Source: an uncultured Coriobacteriales bacterium
GTDB taxonomy: Bacteria > Actinomycetota > Coriobacteriia > Coriobacteriales > Atopobiaceae
NCBI GenBank assembly: GCA_947305035.1
Contig: CAMZCV010000101.1
Coordinates: 1 to 5,198, forward strand
Direction of reading: 5' to 3'
Length of the DNA: 5,198 nt
A program made the position numbers and the translations under genes. Shown piece by piece: positions 1-5,198 of this stretch. The notes under the pieces were generated by a model. That model had not been told where the DNA came from, searched no databases, and worked only from the letters and a program-made list of their open reading frames with translations. The stretch's first letter is position 1, and the number at the start of each line of letters is the position of its first letter.

Positions 1-983
1 TCGCTGAAGCAGTGGGACGGCCCCGGCATCGGATCGACCACGCCGTTCTTGCGGTCGAGCTCGGCGAGCGCCATCTGCACGTCGGGGCTCGAGAGCTTCT
101 CGAGCGCAGCGCGCGTCACGGTGTCGGGGCGGCAGGGGCAGCCCAGCTCCTCACTCTTCTTAACGGCGGCCTCGCTGGCGATCATGTCGTTGAGCGCCAC
201 GCGCACGACCTTGCCGTTCTCCAGGCGCAGCGCGATCTGCTCCTTGGGCGTGTCGTACTCGACGATCTTGCCCATGCCCAGCGGCGTGTCGATGACGGCG
301 TTGCGCTTGGGAGCGCGGCTCTTGAAGTCGCGGTAGGCCTCGAACTCGTAGCGCAGGCAGCACATGAGGCGGCCGCACGCGCCGGAGATCTTGGTGGAGT
401 TGAGCGGAAGGTCCTGCTCTTTGGCCATGCGGATGGAGACCGGATCGAAGGCCAGTCCGAAGCGCGCGCAGCACAGCTCCTGGCCGCAGTGGCCGTAGCC
501 GCCGATGAAGGCCGACTCCTCGCGCACGCCGATCTGGCGCATGTCGATGCGAACGTGCAGCTCATGGGAGAGGTCGCGCACGAGCTGGCGGAAGTCCACG
601 CGGTCCTCGGCCGCGAAGTAGCACACCGCCTTGTCGCCGTCGAAGAGGTACTCCACCCCCACGGGCTTCATGTCGAGGCCGCACGCCTCGATGCAGCGGC
701 GGAACGTGGGCATGGCCTCCTCACCCTTGGCGGCGAGCTCCTCGGCCAGGGCCAGGTCCTCATCGGTGGCCACGCGCAGCACGGGCTTGAGCGTGGCTCC
801 GTTTGTCATCTGCGCGAAGTCCTTGTCGGACACCTCGCGGGAGTCGCCCGTGGCGAGGCCCATCTCGGTGCCGCGCTCGGTGGAGCAGATGACGTGGTCG
901 CCCTCGGCCGCCTCGGTCTGCATGGGGTCGAACCACAGGTCGCGCGATGCGTAGGCAAAGCGCACGGGAATTATCGTGGGCAT
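1..983 (-). CDS. ricT: PSP1-domain protein, RicT/YaaT family (3' end outside window)
   Basis: PSP1/RicT-type protein; 327 residues are visible and the frame runs off the window edge. In Bacillus subtilis, RicT (YaaT) works with RicA and RicF in a complex that carries [4Fe-4S] clusters and promotes RNase Y-dependent mRNA processing; that role is carried over here by homology only. Family marks: VEYLFDGDKAVCYF at 110-123, AEDRVDFRQLVRDL at 125-138, RIDMRQIGVREE at 145-156, FDPVSIRMAKEQDLPLN at 179-195 and KISGACGRLMCCLRYE at 198-213. Cysteines 166, 171, 172 and 203, 208, 209 form two C-x4-CC groups, the pattern of the cluster-binding cysteines. A small beta-rich segment (TPLGMGKIVEYDT and onward) follows at about 233-266. 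The protein is already longer than the roughly 275-residue Bacillus protein, so it has a C-terminal extension with a further CPC at 282-284. The ATG at 983 has a very strong ribosome site. Adjacency to holB matches the Bacillus gene order. Confidence 0.93.
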   Translation of the reverse strand, partial: MPTIIPVRFAYASRDLWFDPMQTEAAEGDHVICSTERGTEMGLATGDSREVSDKDFAQMTNGATLKPVLRVATDEDLALAEELAAKGEEAMPTFRRCIEACGLDMKPVGVEYLFDGDKAVCYFAAEDRVDFRQLVRDLSHELHVRIDMRQIGVREESAFIGGYGHCGQELCCARFGLAFDPVSIRMAKEQDLPLNSTKISGACGRLMCCLRYEFEAYRDFKSRAPKRNAVIDTPLGMGKIVEYDTPKEQIALRLENGKVVRVALNDMIASEAAVKKSEELGCPCRPDTVTRAALEKLSSPDVQMALAELDRKNGVVDPMPGPSHCFS

Positions 984-2098
984 GCAAGTGCCTCCTTTAT
1001 AGAGAGCAGCCAGTCCTCGAGGACCAACTGCGGTGATACGTTTGCATCGAGCTTGCGCGCGGCGTCGTTGCACGCGCCCAATGCGATGAGGACGTTCTCG
1101 GTGCAGGTGCGGGCGGCAAGGCGCGCCACTGCGTCGGACATGTCCTCGTTGACGACACGCTCGTCGATGCCGTCGCAGCAGATCAGGGCATCGCGGAGCA
1201 CGGCCTCGCCCGCAGCCAGGATCTCCGACATGCCCGCGCGCTCGCGGGCCGTGAGGGCGCGCTTGTTGGCGTCCTCCATGCTGCGCATGGCGCTGGCGGA
1301 GAGGAACTCGCCGGCTCGCTCGGCCTCGGCCTTCTGGGCCTCGCGCACGTCCTCCAGCGGGATGCGCGCGGCCTCCGCCAGGTCCTTCGCGGCGAGCAGG
1401 ACATCCCAGGAATCGTAGTCGAAGATGCCCGTGAGGATGCTCACCGTCTTGCGGCGCACGTCGCGGCGCGACGCGGAGTTGAGGAACCCGATGGCCTCGC
1501 GCGGGGTGCGTGCGATGGCGAGGGCAAGACGGGCCTGCCAAGACTCGGCGCCGGTGGCCTGGATCACGGCGCGCTCGCTCACCTCGGGCGGCAGCGCGCG
1601 GAACGGAACCACCTGGCAGCGCGACACGATGGTGGGGAGCACCGCGTCGGTGGACGGCGCGATGAGGATGAACACCACGCCCGCCGGAGGCTCCTCGATG
1701 GTCTTGAGCAGCGCGTTCGCAGATGAATCGCGCAGCGTGTCGGCGCGGTCGAGCACATACACCTTGGACGCGGCGCGGATGGGTGCGCGCAGCGTGTCGT
1801 CGATAAGGTCGCGCACCTGCTCCACGCGATAGCCCGAGACGCCCGTAGGCTCGAGGAAATGCACGTCGGCGTGGGTGCGGCGGGCAACCCTGCGGCACTC
1901 GTCGCAGGTTCCGCAGCCGCCGTTCGGGCACACGATGCCCTGCGCGAGCGCGGTGGCAGCCTCCTGCATGCCGCTGCCCGGCGCCCCCGTGAAGAGGTAG
2001 GCGTGTGCGACGCCGTTCGCGAGCGCGGAGGCCAGGAAGGCCTGCACGCGCGGCTGGTCGGCGAGCACACCGAGGGCTGTAGGCATGGGCTGGGGCAT
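971..2098 (-). CDS. holB: DNA polymerase III delta' subunit (clamp loader)
   Basis: Stator subunit of the clamp loader, which opens the beta sliding clamp and places it on primed DNA together with delta and tau/gamma. The 375-residue protein has a RecA-like AAA+ fold start (VAHAYLFTGAPGSGMQE). Its P-loop is degenerate: GAPGSGM at 38-44 has Met where the catalytic Lys would be, as expected for delta', which does not hydrolyse ATP. A four-cysteine zinc module follows (C57, C62, C65, C68), then KVYVLDRAD at 112-120, ANALLKTIEEPP at 127-138 and the SRC motif at 159-161, which in delta' supplies the trans-acting arginine to a neighbouring subunit. The C-terminal half is helical and poorly conserved, rich in Ala, Arg and Glu. 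The frame is open upstream into tmk, but the ATG at 2098 has a good ribosome site. The 3' end overlaps ricT by 13 bases. Confidence 0.94.
   Translation of the reverse strand: MPQPMPTALGVLADQPRVQAFLASALANGVAHAYLFTGAPGSGMQEAATALAQGIVCPNGGCGTCDECRRVARRTHADVHFLEPTGVSGYRVEQVRDLIDDTLRAPIRAASKVYVLDRADTLRDSSANALLKTIEEPPAGVVFILIAPSTDAVLPTIVSRCQVVPFRALPPEVSERAVIQATGAESWQARLALAIARTPREAIGFLNSASRRDVRRKTVSILTGIFDYDSWDVLLAAKDLAEAARIPLEDVREAQKAEAERAGEFLSASAMRSMEDANKRALTARERAGMSEILAAGEAVLRDALICCDGIDERVVNEDMSDAVARLAARTCTENVLIALGACNDAARKLDANVSPQLVLEDWLLSIKEALACPR
991..998 (-). promoter_or_regulatory. Strong ribosome binding site of ricT inside the end of holB
   Basis: AAAGGAGG lies 7 bases before the ATG at 983 and is the closest match to the consensus anti-16S sequence in the window. 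It lies within holB coding sequence and fixes the ricT start 13 bases before the end of holB. Confidence 0.8.
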
Positions 2099-2754
2099 CA
2101 GGCAAGCTCCTCCGAAAGCTCGGGGATCAGGTCCTTGAGCTCCTCGCGCATGCGCGCGTACACCTCGATCTTCTCGCCGTGGCTGTTCACCACGCGCACG
2201 CGCTGCGGCTCCTCCGCGGCGATGCGCAGGAAACCCTCGCGCACGCGCGCCTGGAACGACTCGCCGGAGAGCTCCATGCGGTCGGTTCCGTGACGGGTTG
2301 CGCGCTCGAAGCTCTCGTCGATCTCGAGGTCGAACACGATGGTGCGGTCGGGCGTGAGCCCGCAGCTGCCGATGGCGTTGGCCGTGCGGACCAGCTCCTC
2401 GTCGAGCCCGCGGCCCACGGCCTGGTAGGCGAAGGTGGAATCGCAGTAACGGTCGCACACAACCACGGCGCCGCGCTCGAGCGCGGGAATGATGAGCTCG
2501 CGGGTGAGCTGGGCGCGTGCGGCCTCGAAGAGCATCAGCTCGCACTCGCTCGACATGTTCTCAACCTCGGGATCGAGCAGGATCTCGCGGATGCGCTCGG
2601 AGATGGCGGTGCTGCCCGGATCGCGCAGCAGCACGACCTCGCGGCCCTTTGCCGTGAGCTCCTCGCCCAGCATGCGGCCCTTGGTGGACTTTCCGCTGCC
2701 ATCCACACCCTCAAGCGTGATGAAGACGCCCTGCTCTGCCTGGTTGGTGCTCAT
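2098..2754 (-). CDS. tmk: Thymidylate kinase (dTMP kinase)
   Basis: Phosphorylates dTMP to dTDP with ATP, the step before dTTP in DNA precursor synthesis; cytoplasmic. The 218 residues match the usual family length of about 205-220. The P-loop GVDGSGKST is at 16-24, directly after FITLE. The segment normally read as REPGGT is here RDPGST at 44-49. The DRY motif lies at 101-103 in CDRYCDSTFAYQ and contributes to dTMP binding. The lid region carries ERATRHGTDRMEL, followed by the family-like SFQARVREGFLRIA. The ATG at 2754 overlaps the nitroreductase stop by 4 bases, and the sequence before it (GGGTGAT) is only a weak ribosome site, so translation is probably coupled. The last bases hold the ribosome site of holB and the TGA shares one base with the holB ATG. 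The tmk-holB pairing is widely conserved in Gram-positive bacteria and supports the call. Confidence 0.96.
   Translation of the reverse strand: MSTNQAEQGVFITLEGVDGSGKSTKGRMLGEELTAKGREVVLLRDPGSTAISERIREILLDPEVENMSSECELMLFEAARAQLTRELIIPALERGAVVVCDRYCDSTFAYQAVGRGLDEELVRTANAIGSCGLTPDRTIVFDLEIDESFERATRHGTDRMELSGESFQARVREGFLRIAAEEPQRVRVVNSHGEKIEVYARMREELKDLIPELSEELA
2107..2113 (-). promoter_or_regulatory. Ribosome binding site of holB inside the end of tmk
   Basis: GGAGGAG lies 8 bases before the ATG at 2098, within the last codons of tmk. It supports the holB start at 2098 (MPQPMPTALG) over upstream readings in the same open frame, which extend into tmk and look like a wrong-frame translation rich in Arg and Ala. 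Confidence 0.75.
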
Positions 2755-3503
2755 CGTGCATCACCCGGTTCCGTGTAGTAGTCGGTCAGTGTGCGAATCA
2801 TGGCGCAGACGGAGCGGTTGAGCTCCACCGAGAAGTCGTCGCTCCATTTGCGCTTCGCGAACGCCTCGAGGTTCCTGTCGCGTCCGGGCACGCCGATCTT
2901 GGCGCCCATCATCTTTGAGAGGCGGTCGCCCGAGATATGCAGGTAGCTGTTCTCGCCCACCATATCTTCGTAGGCGAAGCGCGGCGGCTTGGTCCGCTCC
3001 AGCTGCTGCTGCGTGGGATGGCCGAAGACGGTCATCACCGCGGGGAACACGTAGGGCGGGAGGTCGAGCATGCGCACGAGCTCCTCGTAGTTCTCCATGA
3101 TGTCGCCGATATAGCACGAGCCGATGCCCAGACTCTCCGCGGCAACCACGGCGTTCTGCGCCGCGATGGCGGTATCCACCACGGCGAGCGCCATGTCGCC
3201 GGGACCTGGCGTGCGCACGTCGAGGCCCTCGGCGAGGAAGGCATCGTACCAGCGCGAGAGATCGGCCACGTAGATGATCACGAGCTTGGCGCGCGCGATG
3301 AAGGGCTGGTTGTCGCACACCACCGCGAGACGCTCCTTGAGCGCCTGGTCGCGCACCACGATGAGCGAGTAGAGCTGCTGGTTGCCGGCAGTGGGGGCCT
3401 CGAACGCAGCCTGGATGATGGCGCGCTCGTCGTCCGCCGAGATGGGCTCATCTGTGTATGCGCGCACGGACCTGCGGTCGCGGAGCTCGTCGATGGTAGC
3501 CAT
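2751..3503 (-). CDS. FMN-dependent nitroreductase family protein (NfsA/flavin-reductase-like)
   Basis: A predicted cytoplasmic flavoenzyme of 250 residues that would use NAD(P)H and bound FMN to reduce nitro compounds, quinones or free flavins; the natural substrate cannot be read from sequence. Family marks: RRSVRAY at 10-16 (the Arg/Ser group that usually holds the FMN phosphate), APTAGNQQ at 36-43, AAESLGIGSCYIGDI at about 121-135, and VFPAVMTVFGHP at 152-163. The length and the long C-terminal arm after 163 suit the NfsA/FRP group better than the shorter NfsB group. No signal peptide or membrane segment is visible. The ATG at 3503 is chosen because AGGAGA sits just upstream and the family similarity starts at residue 4; the frame stays open further upstream only as an unrelated reading of topA. 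The gene begins 8 bases after the topA stop, and its TGA overlaps the tmk start (ATGA), so it belongs to the same transcript. It is not a replication protein and looks like an insertion into the operon. Confidence 0.88.
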   Translation of the reverse strand: MATIDELRDRRSVRAYTDEPISADDERAIIQAAFEAPTAGNQQLYSLIVVRDQALKERLAVVCDNQPFIARAKLVIIYVADLSRWYDAFLAEGLDVRTPGPGDMALAVVDTAIAAQNAVVAAESLGIGSCYIGDIMENYEELVRMLDLPPYVFPAVMTVFGHPTQQQLERTKPPRFAYEDMVGENSYLHISGDRLSKMMGAKIGVPGRDRNLEAFAKRKWSDDFSVELNRSVCAMIRTLTDYYTEPGDAR

Positions 3504-3507
3504 GCCG

Positions 3508-3513
3508 TCTCCT
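3508..3513 (-). promoter_or_regulatory. Ribosome binding site of the nitroreductase gene, overlapping the topA stop
   Basis: AGGAGA lies 4 bases before the ATG at 3503, and its first AG belongs to the topA stop codon TAG. This fixes the nitroreductase start and suggests that ribosomes finishing topA feed the next gene. Confidence 0.75.
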
Positions 3514-4327
3514 AGCTCGTCTTCTTGCGGGACGTGCCCTTGGAGCTGCGGCCGCGGCCCTTGCGCGCACCGCCCTTGGACTTCTCCTTGGAGGGGCAGT
3601 CCATGTTGACGCAGAACTTCCACGGGCCGCGCGCGGTGACGGTCTGGACCAGCGGAGCACCGCACTCGGGGCAGGTCTCGCCCGTGGCGGAGAGCTTGCC
3701 GCGCGAGGGCAGCGGATAGCTCACGCCGCAGATGTCGTAGTTGGTGCAGCGGATGAAGCGCTTGCCGCTCTTCTCGCTCTTGTGGGCGATGAGCTGGCCG
3801 ATGCGGCCCTGGCTGGCGCAGAGGCTGCACTCCCCCACCTTGATGTCGGGCTCCTGGTTGGTGGGGCAGCCGGGGTTCACGCAGGTCTCGTAGGCCTTTC
3901 CGCGGAACGGCTGCACCTTCACGCGCGGGGCGCCGCACTCGGGGCACACGCCGCCCGGGCCCTCGATGGGTTCGAGCTTGCCCTGCGGCACGGGATAGGT
4001 GACCTCGCACTCGGGCCAGCCCATGCAGCCGATGAAGCTGCCGCGGGTCTTGGAGGAGTTCTTCACCACGAGGTCCTTGCCGCACACCGGGCAGATGCCC
4101 ACCTTGGCGTCGGCGGTGACGGCGTCGGCGATGGCGTTGCCCAGGTCTTCCTTATGGTCGATGAGGGCGTCCATGATGCCGGCGAGCAGTGCGCGCGAGT
4201 GGTCGACGACGGCCGTCTGGGTGTCGTCGCCCTCGGCAACCCTGTTCATATCGGCCTCGAGCTCGGCCGTCATGTCGGGCGAGGTGATGCGCGGCGCGAA
4301 CGACGTGAGGGCGTCGATCACGGCCAT
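3512..4327 (-). CDS. topA: DNA topoisomerase I, C-terminal part with four C4 zinc fingers (separated from the catalytic part by an in-frame TAG)
   Basis: This is the rest of topA, in the same frame as the catalytic part. Homology begins directly after the TAG, at 4357 (TDPIEPSQLG), and continues into MAVIDAL and TSPDMTAELEADM, which is standard TopA core sequence. The first ATG after the stop is at 4327, giving 271 residues, but no Shine-Dalgarno site precedes it, so independent initiation looks poor. Four zinc-ribbon modules follow, with cysteines at 79/82/101/107, 128/131/149/154, 167/170/194/200 and 219/222/239/244 (counted from that ATG); these normally bind single-stranded DNA and help strand passage. 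The tail from about 245 is rich in Lys, Arg, Gly and Ser, as in many actinobacterial TopA proteins, and probably binds DNA. The final stop is TAG at 3514-3512, overlapping the next gene's ribosome site. On its own this piece lacks the active site and would not cut DNA. Confidence 0.88.
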   Translation of the reverse strand: MAVIDALTSFAPRITSPDMTAELEADMNRVAEGDDTQTAVVDHSRALLAGIMDALIDHKEDLGNAIADAVTADAKVGICPVCGKDLVVKNSSKTRGSFIGCMGWPECEVTYPVPQGKLEPIEGPGGVCPECGAPRVKVQPFRGKAYETCVNPGCPTNQEPDIKVGECSLCASQGRIGQLIAHKSEKSGKRFIRCTNYDICGVSYPLPSRGKLSATGETCPECGAPLVQTVTARGPWKFCVNMDCPSKEKSKGGARKGRGRSSKGTSRKKTS

Positions 4328-4343
4328 GCCCAGCTGGCTGGGC
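4328..4343 (-). other. GC-rich RNA hairpin just after the topA amber codon
   Basis: The transcript can fold into a perfect 6-bp stem, GCCCAG with CTGGGC, closed by a CCAG loop. It begins 14 bases after the TAG. It lies within coding sequence for the conserved PSQLG stretch and has no U-run, so it is not an intrinsic terminator. A role in readthrough is only speculation, because such short stems are common in GC-rich genes. Confidence 0.4.
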
Positions 4344-4357
4344 TCGATGGGGTCGGT

Positions 4358-4360
4358 CTA
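4358..4360 (-). other. In-frame amber (TAG) codon interrupting topA
   Basis: On the minus strand the codons read TAC GCC GTG AAG TAC CTA TAG ACC GAC, and topoisomerase sequence lies on both sides in one frame with no shift. The missing residue could be Gln or Glu, since TAG is one base from CAG or GAG; this is inference. The neighbouring CTA is an AT-richer leucine codon than those used around it. TAG is also the normal final stop of this gene at 3514-3512, which argues against TAG being generally reassigned in this genome. Confidence 0.9.
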
Positions 4361-5198
4361 TAGGTACTTCACGGCGTAAAGGCGCTCGATGATCGAGGCA
4401 TGCGTGGACTTGGTGCCCAGGCCCAGGCGCTCCATCTCCTGGATGAGGTGGCCCTGGCTGTAGCGCGCGGGCGGCTCGGTCTGCTTGGCCTCGAGCTTCA
4501 TGTCGCGCACGGCCACCACGTCGCCCTCGGCGAGCGCGGGGAGCTGCTCGTCCTTGCGCATGCCATAGGGGTAGATCTCGCGGAAGCCGGGCTTCACCAC
4601 AACGTTGCCGTTGGCCACGAAGGGCTCGCCGTTGACGTCGAGCATGACCTTGGTGCCCTCGATCTCAGCCGCGTCCATGAGCGTGGCCAGGAAGCGGCGG
4701 GCGATGAGGTTGTAGAGCTTCCACTCCGCGGGCTGCAGCTTGTCGGGATCGGCCGCCGCCGTGGGGTAGATGGGCGGGTGGTCGGTGGTCTGCTGCTTGC
4801 CGCGCGTGGGGTGGAGCTTCGCCTGCGAGAGGATCTTCTTGCAGGCAGGTGCGTACTGCGGCACTGCGGAGAGGGTCTTCACGCAGTCGCGCAGGTTGAG
4901 CGAGCTGGGATACACCGTGTTGTCCACGCGCGGGTAGGAGATGAGGCCCGCCATGTAGAGGCTCTCGGCCAAGCGCATGGCGCGCGCGGGGGCGATGCCC
5001 TCTGCTGCAGCGGCAGCCTGCATCGACGTGGTGTTGAACGGCGCGGGGGCGGGCTGCTTGCGGCTCTTGCGCTCCACGCCCGTCACGGTGCCGGAGGTTG
5101 CGTGCTCCACGCGGGCGAACACGCTGTTAGCCTGCGCCTCGTCCTTGAAACGGGCGGTAGCGTGGCCGATGCGGAAGGTGTCGGCGTCCTTGTCGGCC
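4358..5198 (-). CDS. topA: DNA topoisomerase I, catalytic part (5' end outside window; ends at an in-frame TAG)
   Basis: Type IA topoisomerase, which relaxes negatively supercoiled DNA by nicking one strand through a 5'-phosphotyrosine. The frame is open from the window edge, so the start and the N-terminal Toprim domain lie outside; 279 residues are visible. Numbering from the first visible codon: the family signature PAPAPFNTTSMQAA is at about 49-62; the active-site motif SYPRVDNTVYP has the likely catalytic Tyr at 88 (codon 4936-4934); TDHPPIYPT is at 138-146; LGTKSTHASIIERLY is at about 260-274. The TDHPPIYPT and SYPR.DNTVYP forms resemble the archaeal-type TopA branch more than E. coli TopA (family recall, not a search). 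The frame stops at TAG 4360-4358, in the middle of a conserved stretch, and topoisomerase sequence continues in the same frame immediately after it, so this is the front part of an interrupted gene. Identification is very sure; whether the stop is real is open. Confidence 0.93.
   Translation of the reverse strand, partial: ADKDADTFRIGHATARFKDEAQANSVFARVEHATSGTVTGVERKSRKQPAPAPFNTTSMQAAAAAEGIAPARAMRLAESLYMAGLISYPRVDNTVYPSSLNLRDCVKTLSAVPQYAPACKKILSQAKLHPTRGKQQTTDHPPIYPTAAADPDKLQPAEWKLYNLIARRFLATLMDAAEIEGTKVMLDVNGEPFVANGNVVVKPGFREIYPYGMRKDEQLPALAEGDVVAVRDMKLEAKQTEPPARYSQGHLIQEMERLGLGTKSTHASIIERLYAVKYL

Noticed and set aside
995..1001. TATAAAG on the minus strand before ricT as a promoter -10 box
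   Set aside because: It overlaps the ribosome site directly, no convincing -35 box is seen, and the tight gene packing favours read-through transcription.
12..1418. Long plus-strand open frame of 468 codons opposite ricT and holB
   Set aside because: Its translation is rich in Ala, Arg, His and Leu without any recognisable motif, and it lies entirely antisense to two well-identified genes. Such frames are expected in GC-rich DNA.
1964..1987. Degenerate P-loop in HolB as a sign of a broken ATPase
   Set aside because: Delta' subunits commonly lack a working P-loop and serve as a stator, so this is normal for the family.
2099..2545. Upstream extension of the holB frame to 2545
   Set aside because: It reads tmk in the wrong frame. 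Delta' similarity begins a few residues after the ATG at 2098, which has a good ribosome site.
3504..4085. Upstream extension of the nitroreductase frame to 4085
   Set aside because: The added sequence is an Arg/Gln/Pro-rich wrong-frame reading of the topA zinc-finger region. The ATG at 3503 has a ribosome site and marks the start of family similarity.
1..5198. A new defence, mobile or RNA-based system
   Set aside because: All the DNA is accounted for by five known housekeeping-type genes on one strand. I see no repeats, integrase, transposase, toxin-antitoxin pair, tRNA or long non-coding region.

Overview
The window is a GC-rich stretch (strong G/C preference at third codon positions) carrying one tightly packed block of housekeeping genes. 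All of them are on the minus strand, so transcription runs from position 5198 towards position 1. The proteins and gene order (topA, a nitroreductase, tmk, holB, ricT/PSP1) suggest a GC-rich Gram-positive bacterium. Two things point to a Coriobacteriia-type actinobacterium such as Collinsella or Olsenella: a topA-tmk-holB order as in actinobacteria, joined to a holB-ricT pairing as in Bacillus relatives. This placement is inferred from gene order, composition and remembered protein families; no database search was run.

Layout in transcription order: (1) 5198-3512, DNA topoisomerase I, cut by the window edge at its 5' end and interrupted by an in-frame TAG at 4360-4358. The same frame continues directly after the stop with recognisable topoisomerase sequence and four C4 zinc fingers. 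(2) 3503-2751, an FMN nitroreductase of the NfsA/flavin-reductase-like group, starting 8 bases after the topA stop. (3) 2754-2098, thymidylate kinase, overlapping the nitroreductase by 4 bases (ATGA). (4) 2098-971, DNA polymerase III delta' subunit, overlapping tmk by 1 base (TGATG). (5) 983 to beyond position 1, a PSP1/RicT protein, overlapping holB by 13 bases and cut by the window edge at its 3' end. No non-coding gap exceeds about 10 bases, and I see no promoter, terminator, RNA gene, mobile element, repeat array or CRISPR.

The genes fit one transcription unit for DNA topology, dTTP supply and clamp loading, with a redox enzyme inserted between topA and tmk and a regulatory iron-sulfur-type protein at the end. 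Overlaps and Shine-Dalgarno sites buried in the upstream genes suggest coupled translation. I do not see a new defence or mobile system. The one striking anomaly is the amber codon inside topA, normally an essential gene: it could be a sequencing or assembly error, a real nonsense mutation, or readthrough.
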